DNA of 64,000 bases, from assembly GCA_928212115.1 (NCBI GenBank), contig CAKMRJ010001112.1, positions 411,011,873 through 411,075,872 on the forward strand. The letters run 5' to 3'. Under the pieces are notes generated by a model. That model had not been told where the DNA came from and did not search any database. It saw only the letters and a program-made list of their open reading frames with translations. Made by a program: the position numbers and the translations under genes. This DNA comes from Lactuca virosa (lineage: Eukaryota > Streptophyta > Magnoliopsida > Asterales > Asteraceae). Shown in pieces: positions 1 through 12,129 of the stretch (its first letter is position 1; every line of letters begins with the position of its first letter).

Positions 1-750
1 GTTGGGTTTTGAGCATTCTAACACTTCCTAAGTGTTCATGCAACCCTATTAAACCTTGGATCTATGTTTGTCTAAGATACATGCAAATATTATTTTCCAA
101 GGTTTATAACTATCTAGCATGGCATGGGGTACTTTTAACCATAAAAGAACTAGATGAATTACATACCTTTTGTTGATGTTGATTCCTTGGAGTTTGAGAG
201 CCAAGCACCAATAATGTGAATGCCTCAAATGAAATCACAAATCACCACAACTTGAACTTGGAAAATGTATGAGAGTATACTAACTCTTGAGTTTGGCCAC
301 CACACTTACACACACATTAGTGTTTTTTCATGCAACATAAGCTTGTTTATATAGTGTACATGGTTAGGGTGAAACCCTAATAACCCATGTCTTTTCCTCT
401 TTCCAAGGATCCATGGGTAAAAGCTCCATGGATCATCCATGGACTTCCATATAAGCTTAGCCCATTCCCAAATGAGTGTTAGCCCACACGATATAAATAT
501 AATAGCCCATATTTAATTAGTCTTCCTTTAATCACTAAATTAATTCATAATTAATTCAAGATTAAAACTAATTAAGTACATGACTTTATATTAATATATT
601 ATAACTTATAATATATTAATAATTCGTAAGTATACAACTCTCATAAAATTTATCCATAACTAGTTCGGGTGAAGTGCAAACCCAAATGGACCATGCCGGG
701 TCGGGTCAAGTATATACCAATAAGTATGGACTTAGACACCTTATCCAACA
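1..750 (-). repeat. Copia-1 3' LTR (minus-strand element)
   Basis: Direct repeat of 7128-7885. The right copy begins TGTTGGGTTTTG and both end in ATCCAACA. The window opens one base inside this copy, so only the first T is missing. Compared with 7128-7885 this copy carries many single-base gains and losses (for example near 87, 110, 176 and 270). Orientation comes from the PBS beside the other LTR and the coding strand between them. As the downstream LTR of a minus-strand element it should supply the polyadenylation site. Confidence 0.93.
346..353 (-). promoter_or_regulatory. LTR TATA box, Copia-1 3' LTR
   Basis: On the minus strand the sequence reads ACTATATAAACAAGC, a good TATA box. The same motif is at 7476-7483 in the upstream LTR. 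It fixes the transcription direction of the LTR as minus. Confidence 0.6.
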
Positions 751-763
751 GACTCCCACTTGG
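751..763 (-). other. Polypurine tract of Copia-1
   Basis: Directly next to the inner edge of the 3' LTR the minus strand reads CCAAGTGGGAGTC. This is the usual position and purine bias of the plus-strand primer of LTR retrotransposons. Copia-2 has an almost identical tract at 27803-27815. Confidence 0.8.
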
Positions 764-1592
764 ATAAGTCTAATAACTGTATTTGCCTATATTACTTCAG
801 GAACCAACCGGCAATCGTAGCTCTCGAAAACTCTTGTGAACTATGAAGCGCCATTTTAGATAAGTGATCATATAATTCCTCTGCTCTCATGATATCAGCC
901 GGACAAATACATGGAACAATGTCTTACTTATTGTCCAGCAGTTGTTTTCTCGATTTTCCGATTTGTTTGACAAAGAACTTAACTGAACACATCAATTTAG
1001 TTCTGACCGGGCCCCGGTACATGGGTCAACACAAAATCATCGAGGGGCCCAGATATCGCTTCTATTTCTAGAAGGAACAGATAAACTTCGACTCATATGC
1101 TTGTTCTACTACTTATTGAATTGCACCAAAGGCACGTTTTATAACATCAAGTTACTGATGCGTTTACGTGCAATCAATGCACAACCAACTCATAGGTAAC
1201 AACTCAATCATCTCTAGGTTTGAAGACTTATATGATATTACCGTCTCACGATCACTCGAGATAAATTCCATGAAGTGATACAAGTGAGCGTGGGTTTATT
1301 CCAATACTCATAACTTATGAGCACTCATGAATGTTGTAGCAACCATTGCTATGTCTAAACACCTTTAGCCATCTACAATCCCAATTCATGACAATCTTGA
1401 TTCATACCTACTTCCGACGTATGACCGATTGTGGAGGTTTGAATAAATTAATTATTCTGGAAGTCAAAACATGCAAAACTGAAACAATAGTAAAATAATT
1501 GACAATGATAGTAACACTTTACTCATAAATAAATCACACAATTTTATTCATCATCAAACGTCGATTACATTTTACAAGTTTCAGAAAATTAT
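764..1592 (-). other. Copia-1 3' untranslated region
   Basis: About 830 bases between the pol stop and the PPT with no coding sense that I can see. The equivalent stretch in Copia-2 (27816-28625) is clearly homologous, sharing for example the text around 1140-1200 and 28190-28250. It is therefore an element-specific 3' UTR and not host sequence. Confidence 0.7.
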
Positions 1593-4500
1593 CTAATCTG
1601 TAAAACTAATATCGTCCCTCAGCCCGATGCGCCTCGCATGCTGCAAATGCTTAACCCTCGTCAGTCCCTTCGTAAGGGGATCCGCAGGGTTCTCATCTGA
1701 CGATACCCTCTTTGCCACGAGGAGTCCTCTCTTCTATCTTGTGTCTTATGAAGTGATATTTTCTGTCAATGTGTCGGGATCTGCCATGATCTCTTGGTTC
1801 CTTGGCTAAGGCAACCGCACTATTGCTGTCACAGAAAATCTCCATAGGCTCCTTAATAGCTGGTACAACTCCAAGGTCTCCGATGAAGTTCCTCTCAGCC
1901 ATATCGCCTCCTTTGCCGCTTCACTCGCTGCTATGTACTCTGATTCACAAGTCGAATCAGCTACAGTCTCCTGTTTGGAACTCTTCCAAGTGATTGCCCC
2001 TCCATTTAAGGTAAGACCCAGCCCGACTGAGAGCGGAAGTTATCCCTATCAGTCTGAAAGCTAGCATCACTATACCCTACTACTCTCAAGTCATCACTCC
2101 CACCAAGGTAAGGATCCAATCCTTAGTCCTCCGCAGGTACTTGAGAATATTCTTTACCGCAGTCCAATGAGCCTTGCCAGGGTTCCCCTGATATCTGCTG
2201 ACCATGCTCAAAGCGAAGGCCACATCAGGACGGGTACAAGTCATAGCATACATGATCGAACCACAGCGGAAGCATAAGGTAATCGACTCATCTCAGCTAT
2301 CTCATCTTCTGTACTCGGGCTCTGAGCCTTGCTCAGTTTGGCATTGCTTTGGATCGGTAATTCTCCTTTCTTGGAATTCTGCATGTTGAACCTTTTCAAC
2401 ACCTTATCCAAGTAGATACTCTGACTAAGTCCAATTAGTCTTTTACTCCTTTCTCTTAATATCCTTATCCCTAGGATATAGGTAGCTTCTCCAAGGTCCT
2501 TCATAGCAAAGCACTTCCCAAGCCAGGACTTAACCTCCTGCAAGGTTGGGATGTCATTTCCTATGAGTAGTATGTCATCCACATACAGTACCAAAAAGCT
2601 AACTATACTCCCACTAGCTCTGACATACACGCAGGACTCATCTTCACTTCTTGAGAAACCAAACTCTTTGACCTTCTCATCGAAACAAAGATTCCAACTT
2701 CGAGATGCTTGTTTCAATCCATAAATGGATTTCTCAAGCTTGCACACTCTATTGGGGTACTCTGCACTGACAAAACCTTCTGGCTGCTGATTCATGTAAA
2801 CATCCTCAGCCAACTTTCCGTTAAGGAAAGCGGTTTTGACATCCATTTGCCATATTTCATAATCATGAAATGCAGCAATGGCTAGCATACCCTAATAGAC
2901 TTAATCTTTGCTACTGGTGAAAAGGTTTCATCATAATCAATACCCTGAGTCTGAGTAAACCCCTTCGCAACCAGTCGAGCCTTATAAGTGTGCACCTTCC
3001 CATCCATGTCGGTCTTCTTCTTGAAGATCCATTTGCACCCGACTGTCTTACGACGGCCTGGTACATTGTCAACCAAGTTCCAAACTTGATTGTCATACAT
3101 GGACTGTATCTCGCTGTCCATAGCCTCCTTCCATTTAGCAGACTCTGGGCCTGCCATGGCTTCCTTAACACTGTTAGGTTCATCCAGATTTACCAGTGTA
3201 CTGTCACTGATAAATGTATCACCTTCCGTAGTAATATGAAATCCATAATAAAACTCAGGTGTGTTCCTAACCCTTGTGGAACGCCTCGGAAGTATAGACT
3301 CGTCAGCTGGATCAACAGGAATTTCCTCCTCAAGTTGATTGCTAGTGTCTGAGGTTCCTTCACCAATTGAGTCTTGAATTTCTTCAAGGTCAATTTGCCT
3401 CCCACTGTCTCCTTGGCTTATAAATTCTCTCTCTCGAAAGACCCTCTCCTAGCCACAAAGACCACATTCTCACTGGGTCTGTAGAAGAGGTAACCAAAGG
3501 ATTTTTGTGGGTAGCCGATGAAAATACACCTTTCACTTCGAGGTTCGAGCTTGTCATGAGTCTCGCGCCTCACGAAAGCCTCGCAACCCCAAATCTTGAT
3601 GTGGTCCAAATTGGGAACTTTCCAGTCCACATCTCATGAGGTGTTTTGGCAACCTTCTTTGTAGGGACTAGATTAAGGATGTGGGCGGCAGTCTCTAAGG
3701 CATACCCCCAAAAAGAGATTGGTAGCGAAGCTCGACTCATCATAGAGCGAACCATGTCCAACAAAGTTCGATTGCGCCTCTCAGCTACACCATTCAGCTG
3801 TGGTGTCCTGGGAGGTGTCAATTGTGAGACAATCCCACACTCCTTAAGATAGTCGAGGAACTCAGTACTAAGATACTCACCACCTCGATCGGATCGAAGC
3901 ATCTTAATGTTCCTGCCCAATTGATTTTCTACTTCTCTGTTTAAACTCTTTAAACCTTTCAAAAGTTTCTGACTTATGTTTGATTAAGTAGACATAACCA
4001 TATCTACTAAAATCATCAATAAAAGTCACATAATAGCGATTAGCATCCCTTGTGGCGGTTTTGAATGGTCCACATACATCAGTATGTATAAGGTCCAACA
4101 AACCCTCACCCCTTGCACAAGTACCAGTGAAGGGTGATTTTGTCATTTTTCCAAGTAGACAAGACTCACAACTATCATCCGACTTGAGGTCGAACGACTC
4201 CAAGACTCCATCCTTTTGGAGCTGGCCTATGCGTTTCTTGCTTACATGTCCAAGACGACAATGCCACAAGATGCTTTATCCAAGCTAGTAGAAGAATCAA
4301 TACATAATACATTATTTCCTAAATTATCTACAACCGATACAGCTTCATACACACCATCACAAGGTAATGCTTTAAAATAAAGAACATTATTAAAGAAAGC
4401 ATTAATACTACCAACTTCATTATCAAAAGAAAAGGTAAAACCTTGTTTGTACAAAGCATGAAAGAAATAATATTCCTCGCCATTTCAGACGAGTACACAC

Positions 4501-4822
4501 ATTTATTCAAATCTAACTTTAACCCACTAGCTAACAAAGATATAAACTCCAATCTTGGTAACAGGTGCAACCTTCTTGTTCCCCATGATTAAGTTTATCT
4601 TTCCGTGCTCCACATCCTCACTTCTTCTTAGGCCCTGCAAGTCACAACAGAATGTGAATACCACAACCTGTATCAAGAACCCAAGAATTAGAATATGGTG
4701 AGTTATTAGACAATATAGTGTAAATACCTGCATGGGATGGTTTCACTTTCCCATCCTTGACATCCTGCAAGTACTTTGGGCAGTTTCGCTTCCAGTGCCC
4801 CTTATTTTGACAGTAGAAGCAT
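1593..4822 (-). pseudogene. Copia-1 pol (protease, integrase, RT, RNase H), decayed
   Basis: Reads on the minus strand in the Copia order. A retroviral-type aspartic protease motif DTGCG lies near 4675-4685. The integrase zinc-binding H/C region starts near 4269 (GHVSKKRIGQLQ...CESC). The integrase core has DVCGPF, SDRGGEY and GVAERRNRT, holding the D,D,E residues (about 4060, 3880, 3780). Reverse transcriptase follows with WKEAMDSE, AFLNGKL, YGLKQASR and the catalytic LYVDDILL near 2575-2590. RNase H CDSNSAVALAKEPRD sits near 1790-1830, and the stop is at 1593-1595. Several frameshifts break it (near 3960, 3630, 3400, 2885 and 2240), so no polyprotein can be made. Integrase before RT is the Ty1/Copia order. 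I do not assign a lineage. Confidence 0.9.
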
Positions 4823-5624
4823 TCAGCACCTTAGGGATGGCAGAAGGAGTGATAGAACCACCTTTGGTTCCAGATGAGGAGCCTTCAAGGGACTTTCCCT
4901 TGGTACCCTTCGAAGGGTGCTTCCTCTTCTTCTTTCCCTTTGCCTTGCCCGATAGCCAAACAGGGTAGTAGTAGGAGTAGGAGTAGCAACCGACTTACTC
5001 TTAAGACCACTTTCGGCAGTCTTCAGAAGTCCTTGAAGCTTACTGAGTGTGACTTCCTCCTTGTTCATGTGGTATGTCATACGAAATTGATCATAACACG
5101 ATGGCAAGGAGTGCAAAATGATATCAATTGCCAACTCCTCAGGGAAGTTCACATTCAGTTTCATTAGACGGTCCACATACCTTTGCATTTTCTGCATGTG
5201 GCTCGTGATTGGTTCGCTATCCTTCATACGGGTAGTGATCATGGAGGAGATTATTTCATACCGCTCTTGACGAGCACTCTGATGGTACCTTTCCATCAGA
5301 TCCTGATGCATCTCAAAGGGTAATAGTCCTCATAGGACTTTTGGAGTTCAGCTGTCATGGTGGCCATCATGATGCATGCCACCTTGGTGGCATCTCTTTC
5401 ATGTGCCTGATACTCAGCGACCTCCTCAGGAGTAGCAGTGGACTCATCAAGCTCCTTTAGCTCCTTATCGAGGACATATTCCTTGTCCTCGTAACGAGTA
5501 ACCATCCTGATGTTCCGGATCCAATCCATGAAGTTGGAACCATCAAAGATGACCCTCCCACAAAGGTTCATGAGGGAAAAGGAGCCAGTAGGGTTAGAGC
5601 CCGAAGCTTGTTGTTGGAAGACAT
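4823..5624 (-). pseudogene. Copia-1 gag, frameshifted
   Basis: The likely start is the ATG at 5622-5624, by analogy with Copia-2, but that frame stops about 18 codons on. The conserved gag text resumes from 5571 in another frame (FDGSNFMDWIRN, EDKEYVLD), shifts again near 5300, then continues (MHQDLMERYH, HMQKMQRYVDRL, LPSCYDQFRMTY). This is the UBN2/Copia-type gag that coats the RNA in virus-like particles. Just downstream, in the pol frame near 4772-4813, is an intact CCHC zinc knuckle (CFYCQNKGHWKRNC). At least two frameshifts make it non-functional. Confidence 0.88.
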
Positions 5625-7110
5625 CTGAAAAGAAGAAAACAAGTTTAGATTAGATATATCGAATCCTTAATAATACACCCCAAATGTAATATTAAGGCTA
5701 GGATCCAACACAATATATTATAACTTAGAAGAGGGATGCCGTAATCTAAGCTATAATATATTTGAAGGTAGGTGAATGACGATTCACCAATTTCCACCAT
5801 GAAAACGAAATGAATTATTAGGTTTAATTGGTTTTTGAAATTCCTAGATTCTTTGAGATTCATTGAACTTTTCAATGGCATGTTTCAATCTCGATTGTGC
5901 CCTTCAAGTTTTGTGACTGGGATGCCGAGGATCACAAAACAAGGTGTGAATAACCATGCAAATTCACTTGGTACCCTTAATATTATCACCTAATCAATGT
6001 GCCGGTTAACCACACACGCTCCACCGATCTATGATAAACATTAAGTCACCCTTCGTGATCCTTACTAGTCCAAGTTAGTGTGCCGGTTAACCACACACGC
6101 TCCACCAACGACTTGGTAAGGTACAAAGTGTGAATTTCATGGGTTAGCACCATATTCACATTTTCCTAAAGTAACTAAGATTGGGAATTTATAAAAGGTT
6201 TAGTTACTTTATAATATTCATCATACTTTTAATGAGAATTTAAGTCCTTGTCCTACCCGTTCGGCTAACGACCCCCACCAGTCAAGCAAGCGGTGGGTGA
6301 GAGTGGACACCCATTAAGTTGCCATTTTATAGGCAACAACCTTATACCCACCTTATAGACTGGCTTCGTGAATGAGGCGTACTAGCGGTAAGACGACTTT
6401 GATCTTATACATATATATAATAATTAACCATTAATGTTATAAATAGTATAAGGGTTGAATTTTAACTTTTAAAACTCTAAGGGTTTGGAATTAAAGTATA
6501 TTAAAGTGTGTGTAACTTTACAAATTCCAAAACTTGAGGACAAGTTTTGAAACTATTCAAAACTTTTCATTTCATAACTTATGAATTAAAGTTCATAAAA
6601 TGAAGACTCTTCATTTCCATGTAACTTATGTGTTTTAAGTGTGTGTTTAAAGAAGTGACCTTTGGATATCCATAACTTGAGGACAAATTATGGACTCCAT
6701 TAAAACACATAAATGATCAAGAATTAATCCTAAACAATTCAGCAAATAATTCCTATCATTTCTAAATTCATAAGAACATGAACATGATCATCAAAGTTTC
6801 AAGAATTATATGAACACATACAAAGCATGAAATTTTGATATAAGCTATTGTAAATGGATTAGAACAACCATTACACCAACTAAAACAAGTTTTAAAACAC
6901 CAAAACAGTTTAGGGTAATGTTTCTAGTCCATTTCCAGCAGCAAAAGTCGAAAATCTGCATTCTGAGGCTCCTACTCGCCGAGTGCACACGAACCTACTC
7001 GCTAGGCGAGTTCCCATCCCGAGTCCCCCCATGGACTCGGCGAGTTCATCAGTCAGACAGCAAAAATCGACTTTTTATCACTATTTTGCATCAAGTATCA
7101 AACAACAAAC
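5625..7110 (-). other. Copia-1 5' leader
   Basis: About 1.5 kb of non-coding leader between PBS and gag, long for a Copia element. It holds two direct copies of a 25-bp motif (core GGTTAACCACACACGCTCCA) near 6002 and 6081. Close to the PBS, at 6960-7045, is a cluster of ACTCGCCGAGT-like palindromes. Both traits recur in the Copia-2 leader. Confidence 0.75.
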
Positions 7111-7126
7111 CTAGGCTCTGATACCA
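7111..7126 (-). other. Primer binding site of Copia-1 (tRNA-Met type)
   Basis: Minus strand reads AGTGGTATCAGAGCC immediately inside the 5' LTR. TGGTATCAGAGC is the standard complement of the 3' end of initiator tRNA-Met used by many plant Copia and Gypsy elements. Confidence 0.92.
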
Positions 7127-7127
7127 C

Positions 7128-7885
7128 TGTTGGGTTTTGAGCATTCTAACACTTCCTAAGTGTACATGCAACCCTATTAAACCTTGGATCTATGTTTGTC
7201 TAAGATACATGCAAAATATTATTTTCCAAGGTTTATAACCTATCTAGCATGGCATGGGGTACTTTTAAACATAAAAGAACTAGATGAATTACATACCTTT
7301 TGTTGATTGTTGATTCCTTGGAGTTTGAGAGCCAAGCACCAATAATGTGAATGCCTCAAATGGAAATCACAAATCACCACAAACTTGGAAAATGTATGAG
7401 AGAGTATACTAACTCTTGATTTTGGCCACCACTTACTACACACACATTAGTGTTTTTTCATGCAACATAAGCTTGTTTATATAGTGTACATGGTTAGGGT
7501 GAAACCCTAATAACCCATGTCTTTTCCTCTTCTTCCAAGGATCCATGGGTAAAAGCTCCATGGATCATCCATGGACTTCCATATAAGCTTAGCCCATTCC
7601 CAAATGAGTGTTAGCCCACACTATATAAATATAATAGCCCATGATTTAATTAGTCTTCCTTTTAATCACTAAATTAATTCATAATTAATTCAAGATTAAA
7701 ACTAATTAAGTAACATGACTTTATATTAATATATTATAACTTATAATATATTAATAAATCGTAAGTATACAACTCTCATAAAATTATCCATAACTAGTTC
7801 GGGTGAAGTGCAACCCAAATGGACCATGCCGGGTCGGGTCAAGTATATACCAAATAAGTTATGGACTTAGACACCTTATCCAACA
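7128..7885 (-). repeat. Copia-1 5' LTR
   Basis: 758-bp LTR, TG...CA ended, paired with 1-750. A minus-strand TATA box lies at 7476-7483. At 7886 the sequence changes abruptly to the middle of a Gypsy reverse transcriptase, so the element landed inside Gypsy-1 pol. The 5-bp target duplication would be CATTT after 7885; its partner lies outside the window. Confidence 0.93.
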
Positions 7886-10137
7886 CATTTGAGGCAAGTG
7901 TTGGGAACTCTAAGGGCGGAGAAACTATATGCAAAATTCTCAAAGTGCGAATTCCGGATCAGAAAATGTAACTTTCCACCTCGGTCACATGTTAGGGCGA
8001 AGAGGATTACGTGGACTCGCTTCCAAAATGAAAAGCGATTGAGAATTGTCAGCAACCGAGACAACAACCCACAGAAATTCGTCAATGCTTTGTCTTGCTG
8101 CTACTATCACAGATCACAGATTATCTCCATAATTTCTCCAAAATTGCTAAGCCTCTTACCCTAGCCCCCACCGCCCTGACTCAAAATGTGTAACCTTTAG
8201 TTGGGGTGAAAATCAAGACATTGCGTTCCAAACATTGAAGCAGGCCCTATGCAGCGCACCTATCTTGTCTCTTCCAGAAGGGACGGAGGACTTTGTGGTC
8301 TACTGCGATGCATCCACTCAAGGGCTAGGTTGTGTGCTCATGCAGCGAGGAAAAATCATTGCTTATGCCTCGAGGGAGCTGAAAGAACACGAAGTCCAAT
8401 TAACAACTGACGACTGGAGTTGGGAGCAGTGGTCTTCGATTAAAGATTTGGGGCATTATCTCTATGGAACCAAGTGCCTATCTTCCACCGACCAAAAAGC
8501 TTCAAACACATTCTTGACCAGAAGGAGCTAAACATGAGGCAACGGCGATGGGTAGAGCTACTCAACGATAATGAGTGTGAAATACGCTATTATCCCGACA
8601 ACGGCAATGTGGTAGCAGATGCCCTCAGTCGGAAAGAGTATTCGGGTCGCAGAGTGAAGGCACTTACAATGACTATCTATTCCCATCTGTCCGCACAAAT
8701 CAGAGAGGCTCAGCTGGAAGCCTTGAAACCAGAGAACATTTGGATGAAGCCTTTTGAGGGGAATGGAACAGAACTTCGAAATCAAGGGAGACAGAGTTTA
8801 TTTATTTCATGAACCGATCTGGACCCCAAAGTTCGGTGGGTTACAGGGAGGTTGTCATGGAATGAAGCTCATCGGACAGATACTCTGTTCAAACCCAATT
8901 CAGATAAGATGTATCTGATCCTCAAAAAAGATTCTATTGATGGCCAAACATGAAAGGAGAAATGGCTACCTTCATGGGCAAGTGCCTGACTTGCGCCAAT
9001 GTGAAGGTGGAATACCAAAAGCCCTCAGGTATACTTCAACAGCCAGAGATACCTGAGTGGAAGTGGGAACGAATCACAATGGACTTCATTACCAAACTGC
9101 CCAAGACCCAGATTGGCCATAACAATATCTAGGTAATCGTCGACAGATTTACTAAGTCTGCCCACTTCCTGCCAATCAAAGAAACATACAAGATGGAAAG
9201 ATTGACCCGAACCTACATCCAAGAGATAGTTCGACTGCATGGTGTGCCTGTGTCCATTATCTCTGATCGAGATAGCAGATTCACCTCGAGATTTTTGGGC
9301 AGTCTTTGCAAAAGGCTCTTGGAACTAACTGGATATGAGCCAGCAAAAACAGCTTACCATCCACAACAATGGGCAAAGTGAGAGAACCAGTCAAACCCTA
9401 GAAGACATGTGCTGAGAGCGTGCGTAATCGACTTTGGTAAGTCGTAGATACTCATTTGCCATTGGTCGAGTTCTCTTACAACAACAACAACAACTACACA
9501 CGAGCATCAAGGCTGCTCCTTTGAAGCCCTCTATGGCCGTAAGTGCAGATCTCCTCTGTGTTGGGCTGAGGTGGGTGACACACAGCTAGCTAGAGGTGAA
9601 GTCGCCGATAGCACTCTCACCGGCCCATAAATCATTCAAGAAACCATAGAAAAGATCGTACAAATCCGGGAACGACTTAAGGCTTCAAGAGATAGACAAA
9701 AGAGCTATGCCGAAAAAAGACGAAAACCTTTGGAGTTCCAGGTTGGTGACCGCGTCCTGTTAAAGGTCTCACCCTGGAAAGGCATGATACGCTTTGGAAA
9801 GCGTGGAAAGCTTAATCCGAGATACATTGGGCCTTTCGAGATCCTCGCAAGGATCGGCCCCGTAGCTTATAAACTTTGTTTACCCCAAGAACTTAGCAAC
9901 ATACATCCCGTCTTCTACGTGTCAAACCTCAAAAAGTGTCTATCCGATGAGACTCTCGTGATCCCACTCGATGAAATCGAGGTCAAGGAGAGTCTTAACT
10001 TCGTGGAAGATCCAATCGAAATCATGGATGGGGAAGTCAAACGAACGAAACAAAGTCGCATCCCAATAGTGAAGGTTCACTGGAATGCCAAGCAGGGACC
10101 TGAATTCACTTGGGAGCCCGAAGACCAGATGAAATAG
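7886..10137 (+). pseudogene. Gypsy-1 pol 3' part (RT end, RNase H, integrase, chromodomain-like tail)
   Basis: Starts inside RT with AEKLYAKFSKCEF (7916 onward), then decays. RNase H follows at about 8235-8640 (VVYCDASTQGLGCVLM, AYASREL, NVVADALSRKEYSGR). The integrase zinc-finger end KCLTCANVKVEYQKPSG is near 8980. The integrase core has MDFITKLPKT and SIISDRDSRFTSRF (9080-9290) and a weakened third acidic region near 9370. The C-terminal part (9730-10137) reads GDRVLLKVSPWKGMIRFGK and ends with a chromodomain-like VHWNAKQGPEFTWEPEDQMK, as in Tekay/Del-type chromoviruses. Stop codons (for example 9130-9132) and many indels interrupt it. RT to RNase H to integrase is the Ty3/Gypsy order. The 5' half lies left of the window, beyond Copia-1. 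Confidence 0.9.
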
Positions 10138-10218
10138 AAGTATCCACATCTCTTTCCTTAGTCCATAATTGTATTATTTTATAATTTCGGGACGAAATTC
10201 CCTCTATTGGGGGGATGA
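10138..10218 (+). other. Gypsy-1 3' UTR with polypurine tract
   Basis: After the stop comes a short UTR with CGGGACGAAATTCCCTC and then the purine run TTGGGGGGATGA (10207-10218) directly before the LTR. Gypsy-2 has the same arrangement and nearly the same words at 41601-41631, so the two belong to related families. Confidence 0.85.
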
Positions 10219-10466
10219 TGTGACAACCCGAACCTCTTTCCGTCAACGCTAATCAAATTCCGTTAAATAAAACTTGAAATTTTATTTGTCCCGTTAAATT
10301 CTTATGGTTTAGAAAATCGTTTATTTATTTAAATAAGAGTTGGAACCAAAATCACGCGAAAACCCGAGTTTTTCTTCGGGAATCAACAAAATCCGGTCTG
10401 ATTGGTGTTCACGGCCGTGAACCCGATCATGGCTGGTGGACCCCACCACCGACCATGAACCTAGCC

Positions 10467-10475
10467 TATATATAT
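10467..10475 (+). promoter_or_regulatory. TATA box of Gypsy-1 LTR
   Basis: CCTATATATATGTG about 250 bases into the LTR, followed some 50 bases on by a (CT)n leader, which is a typical plant retrotransposon promoter layout. The motif GTTCACGGCCGTGAAC lies ~60 bases upstream. Confidence 0.6.
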
Positions 10476-12129
10476 GTGTATTCTACCCTCATTTATATTT
10501 TACTGGCAGAAAACCACTCTCTCTCTCTCTCTAAAAACCACCACGCAAAAAACCCAAGTTTTCTCTTCATCTATCACTCAATCCGCCTTAGAATTCGTTT
10601 TGGAGCAGCAAACATCTGTCTTTTCATCGAATCAAGCATTGTTGTTCTTGAGATCACGGCCGTACACCCTTCAAATCTTCAAATCTTCAAGGGCCAAAAT
10701 CAGTTCACGGCCGTGAACCCTTCAAATCTTCATATTTCACCAAGAACACCAAGAACAGACCGTAAACCCTTCAAAGGAAGTAAACTGTTCACGGTCGAGA
10801 ACAGTTCGCGGCCGAGAACAGTTCACGACCGTAATCTCGGTAACATTCCTTAACCAAAAGAAAGTGTTTTTCTAACACTTTAACTAATGGATATACTAAT
10901 TTAAATACAAATATGTGTTTAATTATTATTAGGATTCCTTTAGCTTCGTGTACAACAACTCGAGGGTCCTCATTTCCAGTCTCGTTGTCTGAAATACACG
11001 CAACCAACAGTGAGTTCATACCCCTACGCTTTTAATTATTTTCACGTTTTAGGGGAGAATACAAGTCAAACTCAAATAGTTTTTCGTGAACTTTATGCAC
11101 AGAATTTCAAACAGGATTAAAACTTATGCAATTGACACAATAAAAAGATTACCACATTTTACAAAATGTTTAGATATCTCATCCCTTTTGTAACATGCTG
11201 AGCATAAGGGAAGTTCTCAACTCACAACTATAATTGCATAGTTTTCAGAACAATACACAAAACCGATTACTTAACATACATACAAACTATAATAGGTATA
11301 GTGTGGGAATTCAATACACAGTTTTACCATTTCAGGATTTTACATTAACTATCATATAAACTATGACATATATAGTTTATGGTATACATTACTATCTTTC
11401 GAATAACAAGAGTACATTACTAAATAATTAAGTATAATTATTTTTACTCTACAAGACATACATTCAGATTCAAGTACGAGAGAACATAACACTACACGTA
11501 GACTAGTTAATACATGATTGTGAGACACTACTTCAATTAGTACCCCTTCGGGGTACTGAACTAAATCCTAACATAGTATAACCAGAGTCTCCTGGAGGGA
11601 GAGCGTGATATTTGTGAATAGATCTAGTCGGGACTGACAATCCCACACCTGAACTGCTAGCTACAGTTAGGCAGGCATGCCTGAGGTGACAAATGTCATA
11701 ATATTCGACACTTAAAGAACGTCGTAAAGGTCACTAGGTCATATCAAGCATGGTTATACGAACTCACAATAGTATAAACTAACCATTTGTTTACGGGATT
11801 CATTTCTTAAATTAGTCTTATTTTCATTAATAGAACTATCATACATTACAACTGGAGGATTTCCAGGAAATTTGAATACATAGTTTTACTTTAAGTAATG
11901 AAACTACTATACATACTGGTGGTAGCCAGAGTTTTTCATATAGACCATTCTATATAGGTTTTTCCATACAGAACTCACCATACAATAGATCTGGTAGTAA
12001 CCAAGCATATAAACTAACATTTTTCATATACTACAACCTGATACAGTAACAAACATTCATAGTTAATTTTATAATTCCTTAGTTTGTGCATCTGGATTAT
12101 GTATGAAGAATATTCGATAGACAGTGGAA

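Noticed and set aside
7111..7126. tRNA gene
   Set aside because: Only the 12-15 bases complementary to a tRNA 3' end are present, at LTR borders, so these are primer binding sites.
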